This document shows, piece by piece, positions 1 through 5,493 of a DNA stretch of 8,412 nt. A model generated the notes under the pieces. That model was given only the letters and a program-made list of their open reading frames with translations, ran no database searches and had not been told where the DNA came from. Position 1 is the stretch's first letter. Each line of letters begins with the position of its first letter. The DNA comes from an uncultured Peptococcaceae bacterium (lineage in GTDB: Bacteria > Bacillota > Peptococcia > Peptococcales > Peptococcaceae). The position numbers and the translations under genes were made by a program. Where the stretch lies: the NCBI GenBank assembly GCA_958451915.1, contig CAUDRX010000094.1, positions 1 to 8,412 on the forward strand, given 5' to 3'.

Positions 1-2230
1 CGTCACCATGGCAGCTTTCGTAGTCACCATGATGCCTTTCGCTGCTTTTGCGGCTGACAGATCTTCTGTACAGGTCGAAAAGAAAGACTATACAGTGACT
101 ATCCCTGCTGGTCAGGATCAGGTTGCTAAAGCGACTGTAACTGTAGATGTTGCTAAAGTAGATGAAGGTCATAACGTATATGTTTGGCTCACCGATGAAA
201 ATGGTGATTACTATCGTTATGCTACTGTAGAAGCTCCTGCTGATGCTGGCTATACGGTAAATCCTGGTGGAAATGCATTTACTGGCTCTGCTATGCTGGG
301 AACACCTTCTGAAGGTTCTTTCGATATCATCTTTAACATCGATGAAGCAGGTACTTACACTGTTAACGCAGGTGTTGCATTAGATGCTGGTGCAGCTAAC
401 GTTGGGGAATTGACTACTATCCCTGCCAAGGCTGACTACAACACCATCACTGTTAAAGCAGCTAACACTTATGTTGATGAAATCAACATTACTGCTCCAG
501 CTGTATCTCATGAAACTGCTAACGGTGGTACCATTGACTATAGTGGTACTCCTAATGGCATCATGAAGACCAATGTTACCGCTGAAGTTGTTAGCAAATA
601 CGTTTCTGACAATAGTACTGCTTCCAGCAATGGCAAAGTCCTGACTGTTGAAGCGCCATCTGGTATTGAAGTACTGAATGCAGACGGTGAAGTAACCAAC
701 GAGATCACTGTTGATGGCAACAATGCTAACTTTAGCCTTCGCGCTGCCAGCGGCCTTGGTGACGGCACCTACGTTGTTACTCTGACTGCCGATGACGTTA
801 GCTATCGTTTGAGTGTCGTTGTTGGCGAAGCTGACAACAAGGCTGCATCCATTGCTGTCGTTGACACTGGCAAAACTGTAACTGTTAGAGAAACCAGCTC
901 TGGTGCAAAAACTTTGGATGATGTTGCACAGTTTACTGTAAAGAATGCTGATGGTGATATCCTTACCCCAGCCGATGCTCCAAGTGGTTTCACTGCATTT
1001 GGTAACAGCGGTAAGGTTGATTACATTGCAGTTCTCGATCAGCCTGAAGAAGTAGAACTTGGCGCGGCTGATTTCAAGGTTGTTGCTTCTACTAAGAACA
1101 CCGATAACTTTGCTCTCAGAGCAGTTGATATGTCCAAGCTCGTTCCTGGTGAATACACTGTACGTGTATCCCTCGACAACGGTAATGTTGCCGATGTAAC
1201 CTTTACTGTTGCAAACTTTGGTAAAGTCGTTGACATGACCATTGATGCCCCTGATACTGTTGTTCTTGGCGAATATGTTGATGGTACTGTTGAATACGTC
1301 GATGAAAACGGCCTGACCAAGAAGGCTGACACGACTGTTGCTATTGGTATGAGCGGCAACGCCGGCTATAGCATTGATACTACCCCTGGCAAGCAAGCGC
1401 CAGAATTCAGACTGACTGCTAAAAATGCAGAAAGATATCTTGGTGCTGTCATCACTGTAACTGCAGTTGATGAAAACCGTGGCTTCATTGCTACCAAGGA
1501 TATCACTGTTACCGACGGCATCACCACTGGTACCATCGAATTTGATTCCGAAAGTGGCGTAGCTACTCAGAACAACACTGTTAATATCTCTGTTGTTGAT
1601 GAAGATGGTAATGTCCTGAAGGATGTTGACAAAGCAAGCATCTATGCTTACGTTGACAAACAGGGCGATGAAAAAGCTAATGTAACCGTTCGTGCTAATG
1701 GCAGCGTAAACGATGGTAAAGGTAAACTGACTGTTTACGCTGACAAAGATACCACTGCTGACTTTGTTGTTGCTGTAAAAGATGGCGACAAGATCTACGC
1801 TGCTACTTTGTCCTACACCTTCGGTGAAAAAGCTATTGACGCTGACACGATCGTTGCTATGACCATCGGTTCTTCCGATATCATCGTTAACAACGACATC
1901 GTAAGCGGCGACGCTGCGCCATTCGTTGACAGCAACTGGAGAACCATGGTCCCTGTACGTGCTCTGTCCGAAGCTTTCGGCGGCACTGCTGAATGGGATG
2001 GCGATGCTCGCACCGTTACCGTTGTGAACGGCGACACCACCATCGTCTTCACCGCTGACAGCGACAAGTACACTGTTAATGGCGAAGAAAAGACCATGGA
2101 CACCGAGCTCACCATCATCGACGGCCGTACCTATGTACCTGTCAAGTTCGTTGCTGAAGAACTCGGCTACAAGGTTACCGCTCTGAAAGACGCTGCTGGC
2201 CTCACCGCTGGCGTTGTTTTCCAGAAATAA
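1..2230 (+). CDS. Secreted Ig-like surface protein with C-terminal copper-amine-oxidase-N-type (stalk) domain, 5' partial
   Basis: This is an exported structural or surface protein, not an enzyme; the copper amine oxidase name comes only from the C-terminal module. The reading frame is open to the window edge. The first in-window ATG (position 8) lies inside a signal peptide: a hydrophobic stretch ends in PFAAFA, with likely cleavage before ADRSS, but the usual basic N-terminus is missing. The true start is therefore probably upstream. Numbering from that ATG, residues 20-605 form about five beta-rich Ig-like modules (roughly 20-152, 157-275, 278-402, 406-504, 505-605). They share motifs such as NFxLRA...GxYxVxxS and end in hydrophobic strands. 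Residues 617-738 hold the paired family motifs WRTMVPVRALSEAFGG and GRTYVPVKFVAEELGY, typical of Cu_amine_oxidN1 domains. Codons are biased to GCT, GTT, ACT and GAA, suggesting high expression, and shift toward C-ending codons in the last 370 bases. Ligand and attachment mode are unknown. Confidence 0.85.
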   Translation, partial: VTMAAFVVTMMPFAAFAADRSSVQVEKKDYTVTIPAGQDQVAKATVTVDVAKVDEGHNVYVWLTDENGDYYRYATVEAPADAGYTVNPGGNAFTGSAMLGTPSEGSFDIIFNIDEAGTYTVNAGVALDAGAANVGELTTIPAKADYNTITVKAANTYVDEINITAPAVSHETANGGTIDYSGTPNGIMKTNVTAEVVSKYVSDNSTASSNGKVLTVEAPSGIEVLNADGEVTNEITVDGNNANFSLRAASGLGDGTYVVTLTADDVSYRLSVVVGEADNKAASIAVVDTGKTVTVRETSSGAKTLDDVAQFTVKNADGDILTPADAPSGFTAFGNSGKVDYIAVLDQPEEVELGAADFKVVASTKNTDNFALRAVDMSKLVPGEYTVRVSLDNGNVADVTFTVANFGKVVDMTIDAPDTVVLGEYVDGTVEYVDENGLTKKADTTVAIGMSGNAGYSIDTTPGKQAPEFRLTAKNAERYLGAVITVTAVDENRGFIATKDITVTDGITTGTIEFDSESGVATQNNTVNISVVDEDGNVLKDVDKASIYAYVDKQGDEKANVTVRANGSVNDGKGKLTVYADKDTTADFVVAVKDGDKIYAATLSYTFGEKAIDADTIVAMTIGSSDIIVNNDIVSGDAAPFVDSNWRTMVPVRALSEAFGGTAEWDGDARTVTVVNGDTTIVFTADSDKYTVNGEEKTMDTELTIIDGRTYVPVKFVAEELGYKVTALKDAAGLTAGVVFQK

Positions 2231-2262
2231 TCTTCACCGCATCAGCGGCTGAATGAGATCGC

Positions 2263-2296
2263 AAACCTCCTGCCCTTCGGGGTGGGAGGTTTTTTT
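2263..2296 (+). terminator. Rho-independent terminator of the surface protein gene
   Basis: An 8-bp stem AAACCTCC/GGAGGTTT (2263-2270 with 2285-2292) continues through two G-U pairs and three C-G pairs to a C(TTCG)G tetraloop at 2275-2280. Seven T residues follow at 2290-2296. It starts 33 bases after the TAA of the surface protein gene. A smaller CCGC-ATCA-GCGG hairpin lies just upstream at 2237-2248. Confidence 0.92.
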
Positions 2297-2336
2297 GTGG
2301 AATGTATTATCTACAGCGCTGATGTTGATGAATCGG

Positions 2337-2365
2337 TTGACGATGTAAAGCATTTAATATATAAT
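2337..2365 (+). promoter_or_regulatory. Promoter of the toxin-antitoxin operon, with possible operator
   Basis: The -35 box TTGACG (2337-2342) is separated by exactly 17 bases from a perfect -10 box TATAAT (2360-2365). Transcription would begin near 2372, about 18 bases before the antitoxin ATG. The -10 box sits within an AT-rich imperfect inverted repeat, CATT (2351-2354) and AATG (2363-2366). Antitoxins with an N-terminal ribbon-helix-helix usually repress their own operon at such sites, so this may be the operator; that part is inference. Confidence 0.8.
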
Positions 2366-2389
2366 GTCGGTAGGAAAGGACGTGATACG

Positions 2390-2662
2390 ATGTCTACGAC
2401 ACCAACTCAAATCCGGATCGACAGTGAAACAAAAAAACAGGCGATCGCTCTTTTCAATGAATTAGGGCTGGATATGTCCGGTGCGGTAAATCTGTTTCTG
2501 AAGCAGTGTGTACTGCATGGCGGTCTGCCTTTTGCTGTAGAGCTGCCACGATACAATGCACAGACACTGACGGCGATGGACGAAGCGCGGCGGATCTCGT
2601 GTGATCCGAATGTGCCGGCGTATGACAGCATGGAAGCCTTGAAAAAGGCGCTGGAGGATTGA
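2390..2662 (+). CDS. dinJ: RelB/DinJ-family antitoxin
   Basis: This 90-residue protein would neutralise the toxin encoded directly after it and repress the operon. Residues 5-52 match the DinJ/RelB N-terminus: a short strand (TQIRIDSETK), a helix, then the conserved GLDMSGAVNLFLKQCVLHGG-type turn and helix, ending in LPFAVELP. This is a ribbon-helix-helix dimerisation and DNA-binding fold. The C-terminal part (about 55-90) is charged and ends in an acidic helix (MEALKKALED), as expected for the segment that wraps the toxin. The frame is open back to 2282, but the ATG at 2390 is chosen because AGGAAAGGA lies 9 bases upstream, the family fold begins there, and the promoter's -10 box would fall inside a longer protein. 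The stop TGA overlaps the toxin ATG by one base, so the two are translationally coupled. The length is close to that of E. coli DinJ (86 residues). Confidence 0.9.
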   Translation: MSTTPTQIRIDSETKKQAIALFNELGLDMSGAVNLFLKQCVLHGGLPFAVELPRYNAQTLTAMDEARRISCDPNVPAYDSMEALKKALED

Positions 2663-2940
2663 TGTATCGCGTTAAGTTTACGTCGGCCTATAAGCGTGCG
2701 TATAAGAAAATGAAAAAACGAGGCCTGGATATCACCCTTCTTGACGAGGTGGTGGATCGTTTGCGACGGGGTGAAAAATTGGCTGAAAGGTATCGCGATC
2801 ATGCTTTGGCTGGCAATTTCCACGGTTTTCGGGAATGCCATGTAAAACCTGACTGGCTCTTGATCTATATGATCGAAGAAGATATCCTGACCCTGACGCT
2901 GGTCAACACAGGTTCACATGCAGATGTTTTAGATTTATAG
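2662..2940 (+). CDS. yafQ: YafQ-family mRNA interferase toxin (RelE superfamily)
   Basis: This 92-residue basic protein is the toxin of the pair. YafQ-type toxins bind the ribosome and cut mRNA in the A site, stopping translation when the antitoxin is degraded. The sequence lines up end to end with E. coli YafQ from memory, most clearly in YRDHALAGNFHGFRECHV and KPDWLLIY. Residues equivalent to the YafQ active site are kept: H47, H60, D64, W65 and H86. The last aromatic position (F91 in E. coli) is L90 here. The N-terminus is lysine- and arginine-rich (YKRAYKKMKKRG), as expected for an rRNA-binding toxin. ATG at 2662 shares its A with the antitoxin stop; GGAGG at 2653-2657 is only 4 bases away. 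A TTG one codon earlier is a less likely start. The toxin looks intact and probably functional. Confidence 0.9.
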   Translation: MYRVKFTSAYKRAYKKMKKRGLDITLLDEVVDRLRRGEKLAERYRDHALAGNFHGFRECHVKPDWLLIYMIEEDILTLTLVNTGSHADVLDL

Positions 2941-2971
2941 TGGTTGTCGCGGATGGGACAACGCCACAATC

Positions 2972-3012
2972 AAAAAGACACTGTCTTTCCAGTGAAGGAC
3001 AGTGTCTTTTTT
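2972..3012. terminator. Bidirectional terminator between toxin and glycerate kinase genes
   Basis: A long hairpin pairs AAAAAGACACTGTC (2972-2985) with GACAGTGTCTTTTT (2998-3011). The stem continues inward through TTTC/GAAG (one G-U pair) to a CAGT loop, about 18 bp in all. The right side ends in six T (3007-3012), terminating the toxin operon. On the complement the hairpin is followed by five T and lies only 3 bases past the glycerate kinase stop. It therefore serves both convergent units. Confidence 0.92.
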
Positions 3013-3015
3013 CGT

Positions 3016-4257
3016 TCAATCCCCGGTCGGGCGAAGGAGGAGCACGGTGACGTCGTTGACATTGGTGCCGGTTGGGCCGGTCTTTAAGAGGGCGCCGGCT
3101 TTCTCGAGGGCGTGGTAGCTGTCGTTGTCTGCCAGGGCCTGGAGGGCGTCGGCGCGGCTCAGGTGTTCGCCGATGGTGTGACCATCGACGATGCCGCCGG
3201 CGGCGTCGGTGGGGCCGTCGGTGCCATCGCTGCCGAGGCTGAAAAGGCAGACGTCCGCCAGTCCTTCGATGCCGAGGGCGGCGGCGAGGGCGAGCTCCTG
3301 GTTGCGGCCGCCTTTGCCCTGACCGCTCACATGCACGATGGTCTCGCCGCCTGCGATGTAGGCAAAAGGAACGATGCGGTCGGCGTTATAGCGGGCGATG
3401 GCGGCGAAGAAGCTGCCGGCTTCGCGGGCTTCGCAGTCGAGGCTGGTGGTGAGGACGATCGGTGCGTAGCCAAAATTCTGCACGCTGCCGCAGGCGGCAT
3501 TGCAGAGGGCATCGACGCTGCCGGTGATGCAGGTCTCGACATTGTCGAGGATCTTCGGTGTCTCCTGATCGAGGCAGGCGCGGGCGGCATCGGACAGGCG
3601 CAGACCGTAGCGTTCGCAGACGGCACGGGCGTCTGCACAGGTGGCGCTGTCGGGCGCAGCAGGGCCGGAGGCGATCATATCGAGCGGGTCGCCGATGATG
3701 TCGGAGAGGACGATGCTATAGACCTGCGCAGGGGCGCAGTGCTGGGCGAAGCGGCCGCCTTTGACGGCGGAGAGGCGCTTGCGGATGGTGTTGATGGCGC
3801 GGATGTCGGCGCCGGAAGCGAGGAGCTGGCCGGTGATGTCGGCGAGCTCTTCAGGCGGGATGAGGGGCTTCTCGAAAAGGGCGGAGCCGCCGCCGGAAAT
3901 GAGAAAGAGCACGGTGTCTCTGGCACTGAGGCCTTCTGTCATGGCGAGGGCTTCGGCGGTGGCGCTGTAGGAATTCTCATCCGGCACAGGGTGGCCGGCT
4001 TCCAGACAACGGATGCCGGCGAGCGGTGCTTTGACGTGTCCGTATTTGGTGATGACGATGCCGCGTTCGATGCGGTCCCCGAGGGCCTCCTGGGCGGCGG
4101 CGGCCATCTGCCAGGCGGCTTTGCCGATGGCAACGAGGATGAGGCGGCCGCCGTCGAAACGGCTCGTGTCAGAAAGGGCACTGCGCACGGCAGCGTCGGG
4201 CTGGACGGCGGCAAGGATGTCGCGGATGATGACTTGGGCTTCTTCTTGCATGGTCAT
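3016..4257 (-). CDS. Type II glycerate kinase (DUF4147/MOFRL family)
   Basis: This 413-residue cytosolic enzyme is predicted to phosphorylate D-glycerate with ATP, usually giving 2-phosphoglycerate in this family, which feeds glycolysis. Relatives carry the names GckA and TtuD, the latter sometimes mislabelled hydroxypyruvate reductase. Family signatures in order are VAIGKAAW (42-49), LISGGGSALFEKP (119-131), INTIRKRLSAVKGGR (155-169), VLSDIIGDPLDMIASGP (183-199), AGGETIV (302-308), GKGGRNQELALAAA (314-327), GSDGTDGPTDAAGG (342-355) and TGPTGTNVNDV (393-403). The length is typical. The start at 4257 is preferred over an in-frame ATG 28 codons upstream because AGGAGGG (4264-4270) lies 6 bases away and the likely promoter lies inside the longer version. 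A second ATG is two codons further in. No glycerate-producing enzyme or permease gene is beside it, so the carbon source that feeds it cannot be told from this window. Confidence 0.93.
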   Translation of the reverse strand: MTMQEEAQVIIRDILAAVQPDAAVRSALSDTSRFDGGRLILVAIGKAAWQMAAAAQEALGDRIERGIVITKYGHVKAPLAGIRCLEAGHPVPDENSYSATAEALAMTEGLSARDTVLFLISGGGSALFEKPLIPPEELADITGQLLASGADIRAINTIRKRLSAVKGGRFAQHCAPAQVYSIVLSDIIGDPLDMIASGPAAPDSATCADARAVCERYGLRLSDAARACLDQETPKILDNVETCITGSVDALCNAACGSVQNFGYAPIVLTTSLDCEAREAGSFFAAIARYNADRIVPFAYIAGGETIVHVSGQGKGGRNQELALAAALGIEGLADVCLFSLGSDGTDGPTDAAGGIVDGHTIGEHLSRADALQALADNDSYHALEKAGALLKTGPTGTNVNDVTVLLLRPTGD

Positions 4258-4291
4258 GGGGATCCCTCCTGGTGGTCGTATTCTTGCTATG

Positions 4292-4300
4292 AGTATAGCA
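4292..4300 (-). promoter_or_regulatory. Extended -10 promoter of the glycerate kinase gene
   Basis: Read on the minus strand this is TGC-TATACT, an extended -10 element with five of six matches to TATAAT. No good -35 box is present at the normal distance, which is common for extended -10 promoters. Initiation near 4285 would give a leader of about 28 bases that includes the AGGAGGG ribosome site. It is about 70 bases from the divergent promoter that serves the acidic protein gene. Confidence 0.6.
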
Positions 4301-4364
4301 CAGGGATAAGCGGGGCGGCTATCGCAAAAATCAAAAAGCACTCGTAGGAATTGTTAAACGATTA

Positions 4365-4393
4365 TTGCGAAATCATAGAAAACCGGTTATAAT
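4365..4393 (+). promoter_or_regulatory. Promoter of the acidic repeat protein gene, with embedded palindrome
   Basis: TTGCGA (4365-4370) and a perfect TATAAT (4388-4393) are spaced 17 bases apart. Initiation near 4400 would give a leader of about 45 bases with the ribosome site AGGAG at 4431-4435, 9 bases before the ATG. An 8-base perfect palindrome, AACCGGTT (4381-4388), lies in the spacer and overlaps the first base of the -10 box, where a bound repressor would block polymerase. Its role as an operator is inference. Confidence 0.78.
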
Positions 4394-4444
4394 GAGAATA
4401 CAGTTAGACGAATAACAGTACGAAAACATAAGGAGTGATCATCT

Positions 4445-4678
4445 ATGGCTCAGCGAGTAGATTTACGTGATTTTGTAGAAGACGAATATTGTGAAGACGT
4501 CAAGGAAGTCGCTTCCAAGGTCGGCGTACAGGTTGTCTGCAACGATGAAGACAACGCCGAAGAAGACGCTAAGAACGCCATCCATGTACAGGATTTCGAT
4601 GGCTGCGACAACGTTGTCGAAACTGCTTCCAAGTTCGGCGTTCAGGTTGTTTGCGACGACGAAGAAGAAGACAAGTAA
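4445..4678 (+). CDS. Very acidic two-repeat small protein with paired CX15C, unknown function
   Basis: I do not recognise this 77-residue protein. It has no signal peptide or membrane segment, so it is probably cytosolic. It holds 24 Asp/Glu against 7 Lys/Arg, a net charge near -17. It is built from two repeats offset by exactly 38 residues: EDVKEVASKVGVQVVCNDE (17-35) and DNVVETASKFGVQVVCDDE (55-73), 13 of 19 identical. Each is preceded by a weaker match (VDLRDF and IHVQDF). The four cysteines are C16, C32, C54 and C70, so each repeat has the same CX15C spacing. Each unit looks like strand, helix, strand with an acidic tail. The gene is real: it has a near-consensus promoter, a good ribosome site, a strong terminator and codons like those of the surface protein gene. 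Disulfide formation, metal binding, nucleic-acid mimicry and a chaperone-like role all fit equally; none is shown. Confidence 0.85.
   Translation: MAQRVDLRDFVEDEYCEDVKEVASKVGVQVVCNDEDNAEEDAKNAIHVQDFDGCDNVVETASKFGVQVVCDDEEEDK
4493..4663 (+). repeat. Tandem intragenic duplication in the acidic protein gene
   Basis: Two in-frame copies, 4493-4549 and 4607-4663, are offset by 114 bases. The best-matched part, 4511-4549 against 4625-4663, is identical at 34 of 39 bases. Three of the five differences change the encoded residue (V/F, N/D) or fall in its codon, and the others are silent third-position changes. That DNA similarity suggests either a fairly recent duplication or strong constraint on the repeat. 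Confidence 0.85.
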
Positions 4679-4691
4679 GTTTTATGATCGT

Positions 4692-4722
4692 AAAAGGCCC
4701 CGAGGGTTCGGGGCCTTTTTTT
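4692..4722 (+). terminator. Rho-independent terminator after the acidic protein gene
   Basis: AAAAGGCCCCG (4692-4702) pairs perfectly with CGGGGCCTTTT (4709-4719) around the loop AGGGTT, and seven T follow the GC stem (4716-4722). It ends only 3 bases before the AAGGAGG ribosome site of the hydrolase gene. Transcripts of that gene must therefore read through it or start very close by. Confidence 0.92.
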
Positions 4723-4739
4723 GTTAAGGAGGAAAGACC

Positions 4740-5432
4740 ATGTTAAAGGTTCGACATTTGGCGGAAGGTTTTTATGCGTTGGAGGATGCGCGGGTGCGTC
4801 AGTTCCTGGTGCTGGGGGAGGAGCGGGCGCTGCTCTTTGACACGGGCTTTGGCGACACAGAGGTGCTTGCGGCGGCACGCACACTCACAGATCTGCCGAT
4901 CGATCTGGTGCTCACCCACGGCGATCCGGATCATGTGGGCGGACTTGGCGATTTCACCAGCTGCCGCCTGCATCCGGGCGACTGGCACAAGATCACAGCG
5001 CCTGTGTCGCTCACGCCGCTGGCGGAGGGGGACGTGCTGCGCTGCGGGCGCTTTGCTTTCGAGGTGATCGCGATCCCGGGGCATACGCCGGGCAGCGTCG
5101 CCTTCTATGACCGCGTACAAAAGATCCTGCTCCCGGGCGACAGCGTGCAGCAGGGCGGGCCGATCTATATGTTCGGGCCAGACCGCGATCTTCCGCGTTA
5201 CATCCAGAGCCTTGAAAAGCTCGCCGCACAGATCCCTGCCGACGTCGCCGTGTTCCCCTGCCACAGCGCCTGCCCGATCGATGCATCCTGTATCGCCGGC
5301 AACCTCGCCGATGCCCGCGATCTGAAAGCGGACGCGCTGGCAGGGGAGGATGCGCCGGGCTTTGACTGCCGCCGCTATCACGGACGCACGGTGGATTTTC
5401 TTTATGATGGGGGCATCGTTGCTAATTCCTGA
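4740..5432 (+). CDS. Metallo-beta-lactamase-fold hydrolase
   Basis: This 230-residue cytosolic protein belongs to the metallo-beta-lactamase-fold hydrolases, which use one or two metal ions to break esters, thioesters or phosphodiesters. No specific substrate can be named. Motifs in order are LLFDTGFGD (31-39), THGDPDHVGG (59-68), IPGHTPGS (112-119), LLPGDS (130-135) and FPCHSACP (172-179). These supply ligands H60, D64, H65, H115, D134 and H175. The canonical motif is HxHxDH; here the second His is Asp62 (HxDxDH), a variant I associate with some Firmicutes members. The overall motif order is nearest the glyoxalase II-like group. The start is fixed by AAGGAGG (4726-4732), 7 bases before the ATG. 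No convincing promoter of its own is visible; a TATGAT at 4683-4688 lacks a -35 box. It may be fed by read-through from the acidic protein gene. The ABC exporter gene follows after 61 bases with its own promoter. Confidence 0.88.
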   Translation: MLKVRHLAEGFYALEDARVRQFLVLGEERALLFDTGFGDTEVLAAARTLTDLPIDLVLTHGDPDHVGGLGDFTSCRLHPGDWHKITAPVSLTPLAEGDVLRCGRFAFEVIAIPGHTPGSVAFYDRVQKILLPGDSVQQGGPIYMFGPDRDLPRYIQSLEKLAAQIPADVAVFPCHSACPIDASCIAGNLADARDLKADALAGEDAPGFDCRRYHGRTVDFLYDGGIVANS

Positions 5433-5452
5433 TGATGTACAGGGAAAAAAGA

Positions 5453-5461
5453 TGGTATAAT
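5453..5461 (+). promoter_or_regulatory. Extended -10 promoter of the ABC exporter gene
   Basis: TGG-TATAAT is a perfect -10 box with the TGn extension. No good -35 box lies 16-18 bases upstream. Initiation near 5468 gives a leader of about 26 bases containing GGGAGG (5481-5486), 7 bases before the ATG. No terminator lies between the hydrolase stop and this promoter, so read-through from the hydrolase gene is also possible. Confidence 0.68.
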
Positions 5462-5493
5462 ACCCTTATTGACTTTTTCAGGGAGGATGCAAC

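Noticed and set aside
380..1396. A 338-codon minus-strand open frame inside the surface protein gene
   Set aside because: It is antisense to the Ig-like repeats, has no ribosome site or domain, and its length follows from the biased codons of the opposite strand.
1856..2230. A true copper amine oxidase
   Set aside because: Only the N-terminal-type accessory domain with its paired VPVR/VPVK motifs is present; no catalytic domain or topaquinone site is seen.
2407..2841. A 144-codon minus-strand open frame across the toxin-antitoxin pair
   Set aside because: It spans two well-recognised plus-strand genes and matches nothing I know.
4258..4341. A 28-codon upstream extension of the glycerate kinase
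   Set aside because: The extension lacks a ribosome site, contains the likely promoter and does not resemble the family N-terminus; the ATG at 4257 has an ideal AGGAGGG.
3112..4347. A 411-codon open frame on the plus strand opposite the glycerate kinase gene
   Set aside because: The product is a Gly/Ala/Asp-rich composition shadow with no domain, and the minus strand encodes an intact kinase with all family motifs.
4683..4688. TATGAT as a promoter for the hydrolase gene
   Set aside because: No -35 box or TGn extension accompanies it, and transcripts from it would begin at or inside the terminator hairpin.
4743..5381. A 212-codon minus-strand open frame opposite the hydrolase gene
   Set aside because: It has an Arg/Ala-rich shadow composition and no motifs, while the plus strand shows every metallo-beta-lactamase-fold motif.
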